This document shows positions 31,755 through 38,551 of a stretch of 38,551 nucleotides of DNA, piece by piece. Origin of the DNA: an uncultured Eisenbergiella sp. (GTDB lineage Bacteria > Bacillota > Clostridia > Lachnospirales > Lachnospiraceae); assembly GCA_947630215.1 (NCBI GenBank), contig CANRGX010000020.1:1-38551 (forward strand). The letters run 5' to 3'. A program made the translations under genes and the position numbers. Every line of letters begins with the position of its first letter. Positions within the stretch are counted from its first letter, which is position 1. The notes under the pieces were generated by a model. It had not been told where the DNA came from and ran no database searches. It saw only the letters and a list, made by a program, of their open reading frames with translations.

Positions 31755-32810
31755 TTACCGGATCAATCTCCGGATATCGTTGAACATCACAAACACCATC
31801 AAAATCATCAGCGCGATAAAGCCCGCCATGTGGATCAGCCCTTCCTTTTCCGGCGGAATGGGTTTCCCCCGGATCACCTCCAAAAGGAGGAATACCAGCC
31901 GCCCGCCGTCCAGAGCCGGCAGCGGCAGAAGGTTCATGACCCCTAAACTGACCGAGAGCAGCATCGCCAGATTGAGCATATTCATAAAGACCAGCAGCGG
32001 CCCGCCGGGAGCGGTTTCCTCCACCACCTCGCCGACGATCTGCGCCATGCCCACCGGCCCCGCCACATCATCCTTTCCCAGCTTGCCCTGCACCAGCGCG
32101 AAAAGGCTCATGAGCGTGTTGCGCACGCTGAACCTGAGCTGATACCAGCCGAAGGAAAACAGCTTTAAGCCTTTGGCCTCCTGGTACTGGCTGTAATTGG
32201 AAAAGCCCACCAGATACCGGCCCTCCGTCTCGTCATACCGGGGCGTCAGCGTCGTGGTATGGCGCTCTCCGTCCCGTTCATATTCCACCTCTACGGGTTC
32301 CCCGCTGCGATTTAACGCCATTACCAGCTGTATTTCCCGCGCCAGATAAATCCGGCCGTCAAACCGCAGGATCTTATCGCCGGCCTGCATCCCGGCCTCC
32401 TGCGCCGCCGACCCTTCCAGGACATCTCCCAGCACCGGGATATCCGCTCCCGCGTAACCGGCTACGGCAATCGAAAAGACAAAGGCCAGCAGGAAATTGA
32501 AAATCGGGCCCGCCGCCACGGTGGAAATTCTGGCCCACACCGGCGCATTCTGAAAATTGCCGGGATCCGCCTTTCCTCCGGCGCTCTGCAGACCGTCCTC
32601 TCCCTCGAATACGCAGGCGCCTCCAATGGGCAAAAGCCGCAGCGCGTACTCCGTTTCCCCCTTCCGGAAATGGGCAAGCTTCGGCCCCATCCCGACGGAA
32701 AACTCGTTGACCCGGATGCCGTTGACCTTTGCCAGAAGGAAATGCCCGAACTCATGTCCCATGACAATCACGAAAAACAACAGGAAAAAAATCAGAATGG
32801 TCACTATCAA
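31755..32810 (-). CDS. rseP: Site-2 intramembrane zinc metalloprotease (RseP/RasP)
   Basis: The 351-residue protein has a first membrane segment followed by the zinc motif MGHEFGHFLLAK (HExxH at about 19-23). A PDZ domain (about 115-200, AQEAGMQAGDKILRF) and the second metal motif LPALDGGRLVF near the last membrane segments follow. It cleaves membrane-embedded regulators or signal peptides. The start codon is TTG at 32810, which overlaps the dxr stop (TTGA) and has GGGAG eight bases upstream. A GTG two codons later is the alternative. It is the last gene of the dxr-side operon before the phosphatase/kinase insertion. Confidence 0.95.
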   Translation of the reverse strand: MIVTILIFFLLFFVIVMGHEFGHFLLAKVNGIRVNEFSVGMGPKLAHFRKGETEYALRLLPIGGACVFEGEDGLQSAGGKADPGNFQNAPVWARISTVAAGPIFNFLLAFVFSIAVAGYAGADIPVLGDVLEGSAAQEAGMQAGDKILRFDGRIYLAREIQLVMALNRSGEPVEVEYERDGERHTTTLTPRYDETEGRYLVGFSNYSQYQEAKGLKLFSFGWYQLRFSVRNTLMSLFALVQGKLGKDDVAGPVGMAQIVGEVVEETAPGGPLLVFMNMLNLAMLLSVSLGVMNLLPLPALDGGRLVFLLLEVIRGKPIPPEKEGLIHMAGFIALMILMVFVMFNDIRRLIR

Positions 32811-33955
32811 ATTCTCATCTCCCGACTGATAAACTCATAGGTTTCTCCCTCCGTGTCCAGAATCTCCTGCACATTGGGATTCTCCAGCACCCGATGGCGC
32901 TTCATGGCCGCTTCAATGATCTGCGGAATCTGGACGAACCGGATTCTGCGCTCCAAAAACAGTCTGACCGCCATCTCATTGGCGGCGTTAAACACCGTCG
33001 GCATGCTGCCGCCGCGGCGGGCCGCCTCATAGCCCAAAACAAGCCCAGGAAAAGTCCCGGTATCCGGTTTTTCAAAAGTCAGACTGGCAATTTCAAACAG
33101 ATCCATCCGCCTGGCCCGCATGGCCCTTCTTTCCGGATACAGGATCGCATACTGGATCGGCAGCTTCATGTCCGGCAGTCCCATCTGGGCAATCACCGCC
33201 CCGTCCTCATATTCCACTGCCGAGTGCACAATGCTCTGGGGATGCACCACCACCTGAATCCGATCCAGCTCCACGTCAAACAGCCATCTGGCCTCCATGA
33301 CCTCCAGCGCCTTGTTGACCAGAGTGGCGGAATCGACGGTCACCTTTTTCCCCATGGACCAGTTGGGATGGTGCAGCGCGTCCTCCAGCGTCACCCGCTC
33401 CAGTTCTTCCCGGCTCTTTCCCCGGAACGGGCCCCCGGAAGCGGTCAGCAGGATTTTGTGGATGGGATTGTCTCCCCTCCCCTGCAGCGACTGGAAAATG
33501 GCGGAATGTTCGCTGTCCACCGGCAGAATGGGAACGTTCTTTTCCCTCGCCAGCGGCAGGATAAGATGCCCTGCCGTGACCAGCGTTTCCTTATTGGCCA
33601 GCGCAATGGTCTTGCCGCTCTCGATGGCGGCGATGGTGGGACGGATCCCAATCATGCCCACTACGGCCGTCACGACGATCTGCCCCTGTTCGCAGGCGGC
33701 GGTCTCCAGAAGCCCCTCCATCCCGCTGACTATCCTGACCGGCAGATCCGCCACCCGGATCCGCAGATCCGCAGCCGCTTCCTCGCTCCACATACAGGCG
33801 ATCCGGGGCCGAAATTCCCGAATCTGCTGTTCCATCAGATCCACATTCTGCCCCGCCGCCAGAGCCACTGCTTCCAGATCCGGGTTCTCCCGTATGATAT
33901 CCAGCGTCTGCGTCCCGATGGAACCGGTGGAACCCAGAACCGTTATTTTCTTCAT
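32807..33955 (-). CDS. dxr: 1-deoxy-D-xylulose 5-phosphate reductoisomerase
   Basis: The 382-residue protein starts with the NADPH-binding motif VLGSTGSIGTQTLDII. It contains ALANKETLVTAG, ILPVDSEHSAIFQ (metal site), LTASGGPFRG and HPNWSMGKKVTVDSATL. It makes 2-C-methyl-erythritol 4-phosphate, the first dedicated step of the MEP pathway. GGGAGGAAGACG precedes the ATG. It follows cdsA by 36 bases and overlaps rseP by four. Confidence 0.97.
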   Translation of the reverse strand: MKKITVLGSTGSIGTQTLDIIRENPDLEAVALAAGQNVDLMEQQIREFRPRIACMWSEEAAADLRIRVADLPVRIVSGMEGLLETAACEQGQIVVTAVVGMIGIRPTIAAIESGKTIALANKETLVTAGHLILPLAREKNVPILPVDSEHSAIFQSLQGRGDNPIHKILLTASGGPFRGKSREELERVTLEDALHHPNWSMGKKVTVDSATLVNKALEVMEARWLFDVELDRIQVVVHPQSIVHSAVEYEDGAVIAQMGLPDMKLPIQYAILYPERRAMRARRMDLFEIASLTFEKPDTGTFPGLVLGYEAARRGGSMPTVFNAANEMAVRLFLERRIRFVQIPQIIEAAMKRHRVLENPNVQEILDTEGETYEFISREMRI

Positions 33956-33991
33956 CGTCTTCCTCCCGCTTTCTTCCGGCCCCTCCTGCGC

Positions 33992-34807
33992 TCACAGCAG
34001 TAAGAGGGAAAGGTAGTAGATCACCGGCGCTGTAAAAAGCACGCTGTCAAACCGATCCATGACGCCGCCGTGGCCGGGAATGAGTTTTCCGTAATCCTTG
34101 ATCTCATGATTTCTCTTAATGGCGGAAGCGGCCAGATCCCCCACCTGGGAAATGACCGCGCCGGCCGCGCTGATGAGCGCCACCGGCAGGATCACGTCCG
34201 TGCGCCCCGACGCGGGCGCCAGCAGGAAGGCGGAAAACAGAGCGCCCACCACCGCTGAACCAACCACGCCGCCGACGGCCCCCTCCACCGATTTTTTCGG
34301 GCTCAAAACCGGGGCCAGCTTATGCCTGCCAAACGCCATTCCCGCCAGATAAGCGCAGGTATCGCAGATCCAGGAGCTGATGAAGATCAGCCATACCAGA
34401 TAGATCCCGTGCGCAAGCTCCCGGGTCAGATAGAGATAGCAAAAAAGAACGGAAGGATAAAAGGCACAGAAGAAGGCAGTCATCACCTGCCCTGCGCAAT
34501 AGTGCGGGAACCGAAATACATAGAGAGCCAGAAGGGCCAGAAGCGTCAATACCAGACAGCCCATACCCAGCCGGAAATCCCCTGTCAGGATCATGACCGG
34601 ATAATACAGAACGATACCGACGTCGCAGATTCCCTCCAACGCGCCGAACATCCCGTTTTCTTCCACCTGGCAGGCCCGCATCAGTTCCCGGCAGGCGATC
34701 AGGGAAAGCGCCAGCATACCTGCCCCCAGCAGAGGCCCCCCGCTCAACAAAAAGACCAGCGCCAGCACCACCAGCACGGCGCTGCTCATCAGTCTTACGC
34801 CAAACAT
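33992..34807 (-). CDS. cdsA: Phosphatidate cytidylyltransferase (CDP-diglyceride synthase)
   Basis: The 271-residue integral membrane protein has seven to eight hydrophobic segments and the CdsA C-terminal signature KRNHEIKDYGKLIPGHGGVMDRFDS, with ISQVGDLAASAIKR just before it and FGRHKLAPVLSPKKSVEG in the middle. It makes CDP-diacylglycerol for phospholipid synthesis. Its ribosome site (GGAGGG) lies in the last codons of uppS, whose stop is two bases before this ATG. Confidence 0.95.
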   Translation of the reverse strand: MFGVRLMSSAVLVVLALVFLLSGGPLLGAGMLALSLIACRELMRACQVEENGMFGALEGICDVGIVLYYPVMILTGDFRLGMGCLVLTLLALLALYVFRFPHYCAGQVMTAFFCAFYPSVLFCYLYLTRELAHGIYLVWLIFISSWICDTCAYLAGMAFGRHKLAPVLSPKKSVEGAVGGVVGSAVVGALFSAFLLAPASGRTDVILPVALISAAGAVISQVGDLAASAIKRNHEIKDYGKLIPGHGGVMDRFDSVLFTAPVIYYLSLLLL

Positions 34808-34809
34808 AG

Positions 34810-35517
34810 TCAGCCCTCCTTTACCAGGCCGTATCTGCGATCCCTATGATTATATGCCTCCACGGCTTTGATCAATTCTTCCTTGGAAAAGTCGGGCCAG
34901 GGCACGGGGGTAAAATAAAATTCCGTGTAGGCCAGCTGCCAGAGCAGGAAATTGGAAATGCGCTGCTCATTGCAGGTGCGGATCAAAAGATCCGGGGCGG
35001 GCAGTCCGGCCGTATCCAGATTCGCTTCTATCACATCCTCTGTAATCTGATCGCCGGAAAGCTCTCCCTGTTTCACCTTCTGCACGATTTTGCAGACCGC
35101 GCGGCAAATCTCATCCCGGCCGCCGTAGTTTAAGGCAATCTGAAAATGCAGCCCGGTGTTGTTTACCGTGGCCTTTTCCAGTTCGTCGATCCGGCTGCGG
35201 ATATCCTCGTCCAGACGGGTCTTATCCCCGATGACGCGGACGCACATTTTGTTCTTGGCCGCCGTCTTCAGACACGTTTTCAGATAATTGCGCAGAAGCG
35301 ACATCAGCGCGTTCACTTCCTCCTCGGGCCGGTTCCAGTTCTCCGTGGAAAACGCATAGACCGTCAGATAATGGATCCCCATCCTCCAAGCTTCCTCGCA
35401 GATTGTCTCCACCGTCTTGGCCCCCTGCACGTGCCCGTAATTGCGCGGCATTCCCTTTGCCTTCGCCCATCTGCCGTTGCCGTCCAGAATGATGGCAACA
35501 TGGTTCGGAACGTTCAT
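34810..35517 (-). CDS. uppS: Isoprenyl (undecaprenyl) diphosphate synthase
   Basis: The 235-residue protein has the cis-prenyltransferase motifs: VAIILDGNGRWAKAKG (catalytic Asp), YLTVYAFSTENWNRP, LNYGGRDEI, DLLIRTCNEQRISNFLLWQ and TPVPWPDF. It makes undecaprenyl diphosphate, the lipid carrier for the cell wall, from the products of the MEP pathway. I chose the ATG at 35517 because GGAGGG stands four bases upstream, just after a terminator hairpin. Confidence 0.96.
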   Translation of the reverse strand: MNVPNHVAIILDGNGRWAKAKGMPRNYGHVQGAKTVETICEEAWRMGIHYLTVYAFSTENWNRPEEEVNALMSLLRNYLKTCLKTAAKNKMCVRVIGDKTRLDEDIRSRIDELEKATVNNTGLHFQIALNYGGRDEICRAVCKIVQKVKQGELSGDQITEDVIEANLDTAGLPAPDLLIRTCNEQRISNFLLWQLAYTEFYFTPVPWPDFSKEELIKAVEAYNHRDRRYGLVKEG

Positions 35518-35530
35518 TTTTCCCTCCTGC

Positions 35531-35564
35531 AAAAAGAGGCAGGCCCCGCCTGCCCCCTTTTTTT
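35531..35564. terminator. Bidirectional terminator-like hairpin between frr and uppS
   Basis: GGCAGGC and GCCTGCC form a perfect 7-bp stem with a 3-base loop. On the minus strand TCTTTTTG follows, and on the plus strand CCCCTTTTTTT. It lies inside what is otherwise a continuous operon, immediately before the uppS ribosome site. Confidence 0.75.
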
Positions 35565-35597
35565 GTAAAGACGGCCTGTCCAGGCAGTATCCGCCGG

Positions 35598-36149
35598 TTA
35601 TACCGTCATGATCTCCCTGGACTTTACGTCCGCCATTTTGTCCACTTCTTTTACATATTTGTCGGTCATCTTCTGCAGCTTATCCTCCAGATCCTTGATC
35701 TCGTCCTCGGATACGTCGCCTTTGCCCAGCTTCTTTAAGAAGTCGTTGCCGTCCCGGCGGATATTGCGCACAGCGACCTTGGCTTCCTCCCCCTTTTTCT
35801 TGATTTCCTTTACCAGGGCTTTACGCCTTTCCTCCGTGACCTCCGGAAAGATGAGCCGGATCACGCTTCCGTCATTGGACGGAGTAATGCCCACGTCGGA
35901 TGCCAGAATCGCCTTTTCTATCGCCTTGATCAGAGATTTCTCCCAGGGCGCGATCTGAAGCACGCGTGCCTCCGGCACCGTGATATTGCCCACCTGCTGC
36001 AGCGGGGTAGGCGTGCCGTAATAATCCACCCGGATTTTGTCCAGCACGTGGGGGTTGGCCCTCCCCGCGCGGATCGTCTGATAGTCTGCCTCCAGAAAAG
36101 ACAGCGCCTTCTGCATCTTGTTTTCAAACTGCTGCAGTCTCTCGTCCAT
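35598..36149 (-). CDS. frr: Ribosome recycling factor
   Basis: The 183-residue protein has the standard length. It contains IRAGRANPHVLDKIRVDYYG, TPLQQVGNITVPEARVLQI and the C-terminal helix block with VRNIRRDGNDFLKKL. It splits post-termination ribosomes together with EF-G. AAAGGGAGG precedes the ATG. It follows pyrH by 51 bases, the usual order in bacteria. Confidence 0.98.
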   Translation of the reverse strand: MDERLQQFENKMQKALSFLEADYQTIRAGRANPHVLDKIRVDYYGTPTPLQQVGNITVPEARVLQIAPWEKSLIKAIEKAILASDVGITPSNDGSVIRLIFPEVTEERRKALVKEIKKKGEEAKVAVRNIRRDGNDFLKKLGKGDVSEDEIKDLEDKLQKMTDKYVKEVDKMADVKSREIMTV

Positions 36150-36200
36150 TGCAATACCTCCCTTTTTGATGTCCGGTTCCGGCCTCTTTGCGCCGTCCGT

Positions 36201-36914
36201 TTATCCGTTTCCGCCTGTTGATACGGTCACCCTCGTCCCGTTGAATCTGCCGTGCGCCGCGTTCACAATGCTGTCTGGCTCGTTGAGGGAAAATACCCAC
36301 ATGGGCATCCGGTTCTCCCTGGCCAGGATGGAGGCCGTCATATCCACCACCTGCAGGTTTTTCTCGATGACCTCGTCGATGCTGACCTGGTCATAGCGCC
36401 GGGCCGCCGGATTCTTCTTCGGATCGTCGTCATATACGCCGTCAATGGCCTTGGCCAGCAAAATCACGTCCGCATCCACCTCGACCGCCCGCAGCACCAC
36501 GCCCGTATCCGTGGAAAAATAAGGGTGTCCCGTGCCGCCCGCAAAAAAGACCACCTTTCCCTTTTCCAGGTATCGGTTCGCCCGATCCTTGGAAAAAAGT
36601 TTCGTAAAGGATCCGCATTCAAAAGGCGTCAGGATGGCCGTCTGCATGCCAACGGAACGGAAAATCTCGGAAACGTAAATGCAGTTCATCACCGTGGCCA
36701 GCATCCCGATCTGATCGGCCTTTGTCCTGTCCATGTTCTCACTGGTGCGGCCCCTCCAGAAATTGCCGCCGCCAATCACAATGCCCACCTGGATCCCGTC
36801 GTCCGTAAGCTGCTTCACCTGAAGGGCCACGGCGCGCACCGTGGGCTCGTCGAACCCGAATTTCTTTTCTCCTGCCAGCGCTTCCCCGCTCAGCTTTAAC
36901 AATATCCTGCGCAT
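36201..36914 (-). CDS. pyrH: UMP kinase
   Basis: The 237-residue protein begins ILLKLSGEALAG. It contains VIGGGNFWRG, the AA-kinase core with FFAGGTGHPYFSTDT and VDADVILLAKAIDGVYDDDP, and ends with TRVTVSTGG. It phosphorylates UMP to UDP and is the bacterial hexameric type. GCGGAGGATAAG precedes the ATG. The gene starts 16 bases after the HD-GYP regulator, so they are probably cotranscribed. Confidence 0.97.
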   Translation of the reverse strand: MRRILLKLSGEALAGEKKFGFDEPTVRAVALQVKQLTDDGIQVGIVIGGGNFWRGRTSENMDRTKADQIGMLATVMNCIYVSEIFRSVGMQTAILTPFECGSFTKLFSKDRANRYLEKGKVVFFAGGTGHPYFSTDTGVVLRAVEVDADVILLAKAIDGVYDDDPKKNPAARRYDQVSIDEVIEKNLQVVDMTASILARENRMPMWVFSLNEPDSIVNAAHGRFNGTRVTVSTGGNG

Positions 36915-36930
36915 CTTATCCTCCGCCGTT

Positions 36931-37998
36931 TTATTTCAGTTCTTCCGCCTTGCGCTCGAATTCGGCTCTGGCCTTTTTGAAGCACTCCATCAGCTTCGGG
37001 TTAAACTGGCCGCATTCGCCTCCCAGAATCATCTCATAGGCTTTTTCATAAGGAAACGGCGGCTTATACACCCGCTCGCTGGTAAGCGCGTCATACACGT
37101 CCGCAATGGAAACCACCTGGGCGCTGATCGGGATCTCGTCCCCCGCCAGCCGGTTGGGATAGCCGCGGCCGTCGAATTTTTCATGGTGGCTCAGCGCAAT
37201 CTCAAGGCAATACTTCTGAAATTCCGGATCGTCATCCGTAAACACCCGCTCGATGACCTCCGCGCCCCGCAGCGTATGGGTCTTCATCAGTTCAAATTCT
37301 TCGTTAGTCAGTTTTCCCGGCTTCATGAGCACGCTGTCCGGAATGGAAATTTTCCCCACGTCGTGCAGCACGGACGCAAAGGAAATGGTGGAAGCCTGCT
37401 CCTCCGTCACGCCGTATTCCGGATAATCCCACATCAGATATTTCAGCAGGATTTCCGTAAAGGCGCGGACGCGGAAAATATGATTTCCCGACTCCATGCT
37501 CCGAAATTCCACGATGGTGCCCAGCGTATTGATGATGCGTTCGTTCATCGCCGCCAGCTTGTCGTTTTTCTCCCGGATCTCCTTGGTCTGCAGCTCCACG
37601 ATTTCTTCCAGGTTGTTCTTGTGCCGGTACAGCTCCACCAGATTGCGCACACGGCGGGTGACAATGCCCGGCTCGAACGGCTTGCTGATAAAATCGGACA
37701 CGCCCATTTCATAGCCGCGCCGCTTGGACTCATAGGAGGTGTCGCTGGTGATGAACAGCACCGGAATGGACGACATATAATTGTGCTCCCTCATAAATTC
37801 CAGCACACCAAAGCCGTCCACATTGGGCATCACGATATCCAGAAGGATCGCCGAGAGATCCTCTCCCTTCTCCTCGATGAGGGCAATCGCTTCTTTCCCG
37901 TCCTCCGCCAGACAGACCTCATACTCCTGTTCAAAGATCGTATGCAGGATCTCCCGGTTCACTTCCATGTCGTCAACCACTAAAATTGTATGTCTCAA
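36931..37998 (-). CDS. Response regulator with HD-GYP domain
   Basis: The 355-residue protein has a receiver domain (about 1-120: LVVDDMEV, phosphoacceptor Asp about 54 in LLDIVMP, Lys in ISKPFEP). A coiled linker (about 120-155) leads to an HD-GYP domain (about 160-350: LHDVGKISIPDSVL and HHEKFDGRGYP). HD-GYP domains usually hydrolyse cyclic di-GMP, and the metal-site residues visible here are intact, so activity is plausible. The start codon is TTG at 37998, with AGGGG about nine bases upstream. It follows an Hpt gene by 28 bases and precedes pyrH by 16. Confidence 0.93.
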   Translation of the reverse strand: MRHTILVVDDMEVNREILHTIFEQEYEVCLAEDGKEAIALIEEKGEDLSAILLDIVMPNVDGFGVLEFMREHNYMSSIPVLFITSDTSYESKRRGYEMGVSDFISKPFEPGIVTRRVRNLVELYRHKNNLEEIVELQTKEIREKNDKLAAMNERIINTLGTIVEFRSMESGNHIFRVRAFTEILLKYLMWDYPEYGVTEEQASTISFASVLHDVGKISIPDSVLMKPGKLTNEEFELMKTHTLRGAEVIERVFTDDDPEFQKYCLEIALSHHEKFDGRGYPNRLAGDEIPISAQVVSIADVYDALTSERVYKPPFPYEKAYEMILGGECGQFNPKLMECFKKARAEFERKAEELK

Positions 37999-38026
37999 TC
38001 CCGGATTCCCCTTTCCTTTGTGTCTG

Positions 38027-38386
38027 TCAGGATAATTTCTTCACCGCTTCCAGGACCTTTTCGTAAACTGTCCTCAAGCCCTCCAAATCCGAAGCCGCAC
38101 TGCTCATATCCTGCGCGCGGAATTTCTCGGTCATGGCGGAAACGCAGTCAAACAGCTCCGTCATACCCAGATTCCCCGCCACGCCCTTTAAAGTGTGCGC
38201 AGCGCGGAAAGCTCCGTCGCAGTCGTTCGCCGCGATGCTGTCGCAAAGCTGTCCGAACGTAACGTCGTCCAAAAACCGCTTCAAAAATTTCTCCATCAGC
38301 TTTTCGCTGCCCATAAAACGCTGGAGCACACTGTCCACGTCTATCCCGGCGGCAATCAGTTCTTCCTTCTTGTCCAGAACACTCAT
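38027..38386 (-). CDS. Hpt (histidine phosphotransfer) domain protein
   Basis: The 119-residue, mostly helical protein has the phosphotransfer motif AAHTLKGVAGNLGM (His about residue 65), preceded by a region typical of Hpt helices (VLQRFMGSEKLMEKFLKRFLDD). It would carry phosphate between a hybrid sensor kinase and a receiver, most simply the regulator just downstream. No kinase is in the window. The ATG at 38386 has GGAGGGAG upstream and is preferred over one ten codons earlier. Confidence 0.9.
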   Translation of the reverse strand: MSVLDKKEELIAAGIDVDSVLQRFMGSEKLMEKFLKRFLDDVTFGQLCDSIAANDCDGAFRAAHTLKGVAGNLGMTELFDCVSAMTEKFRAQDMSSAASDLEGLRTVYEKVLEAVKKLS

Positions 38387-38434
38387 CGCTGTCTCCCTCC
38401 TGTCGCTGTCAAACATTAGAACTTGTCACAATAA

Positions 38435-38463
38435 ATTATAATTGCAAATGAAAAATATTGCAA
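38435..38463 (-). promoter_or_regulatory. Sigma-A promoter of the Hpt/HD-GYP/pyrH unit
   Basis: On the minus strand TTGCAA (38463-38458) and a perfect TATAAT (38440-38435) are separated by 17 bases in an AT-rich stretch. The leader is about 40 bases. It probably drives Hpt, HD-GYP, pyrH and frr. Confidence 0.85.
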
Positions 38464-38510
38464 GTCAAACAAAACTTGAGTTTCCGCAAACTGCAAAAAC
38501 CAGAGGGGAC

Positions 38511-38551
38511 CTAACTGTGTAAGACATCCAGCAGCCGTTTCTCGAAAGGCT
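38511..38551 (-). CDS. Possible 3' end of a gene entering from the right
   Basis: One minus-strand frame reads PFEKRLLDVLHS and stops at 38511, then a small hairpin with some T residues follows at about 38470-38485. The composition is protein-like, but 13 codons are too few to be sure. The gene cannot be named. Confidence 0.3.
   Translation of the reverse strand, partial: PFEKRLLDVLHS

Noticed and set aside
1-38551. CRISPR array, prophage or defence island
   Set aside because: No regularly spaced repeats, phage structural genes or defence-type gene clusters are visible; tandem repeats seen lie within coding genes.

Overview
The window looks like a chromosomal segment of a spore-forming Gram-positive Clostridium, most likely a GC-rich member of the Lachnospiraceae. 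The evidence is a Gram-positive PolC-type replicative polymerase, the clostridial order pyrH-frr-uppS-cdsA-dxr-rseP-ispG-polC and rimP-nusA-ylxR-ylxQ-infB-rbfA-nrnA-truB-ribF, the sporulation protein SpoVAD, strong AGGAGG-type ribosome sites and tRNA without an encoded CCA. Almost every gene is on the minus strand, so transcription runs right to left. Genus-level placement is inference.

Left edge (1-1450): a large serine recombinase gene has lost its catalytic domain. The break coincides with about 72 bases that look like the end of an insertion sequence whose transposase would lie off the window to the left. A bidirectional terminator separates this remnant from the core chromosome. Next (1490-5580) is a three-gene sugar-acid operon with its own consensus promoter: an AGE-family isomerase, uxuA and uxuB. 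Then come a stand-alone spoVAD with an exact sigma-G-type promoter, a membrane-anchored double-PepSY protein and an orphan LytTR response regulator (5685-8486).

Middle (8769-23221): pnp and rpsO are separated by a terminator and a long hairpin leader. Then follow an SH3-NlpC/P60 wall hydrolase with a WalR-type box over its transcription start, a Na/Pi cotransporter with a PhoU tail, and the complete rimP-to-ribF translation and transcription operon. A tRNA-Glu(CTC) gene, the only intact plus-strand gene, is divergent from rimP.

Right (23680-38551): polC and ispG, then a PP2C phosphatase and membrane Ser/Thr kinase pair with its own promoter, which separates ispG from rseP. Beyond are dxr, cdsA, uppS, frr and pyrH (isoprenoid and envelope-lipid synthesis, ribosome recycling, UMP kinase). 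The transcription unit opens with an Hpt protein and a receiver-HD-GYP regulator, driven by a good promoter at the right edge.

I found no CRISPR array, prophage or defence island, and no system that I can claim is new. The most interesting points are regulatory or contextual: the phosphatase/kinase module inserted in a core operon, with a non-RD kinase and a structured leader; two promoters whose spacers are built from terminator palindromes; the WalR box on the NlpC/P60 gene; the lone forespore spoVAD; the Hpt/HD-GYP pair ahead of pyrH; and the isomerase at the head of the uxu operon. No gap without a gene exceeds about 280 bases.
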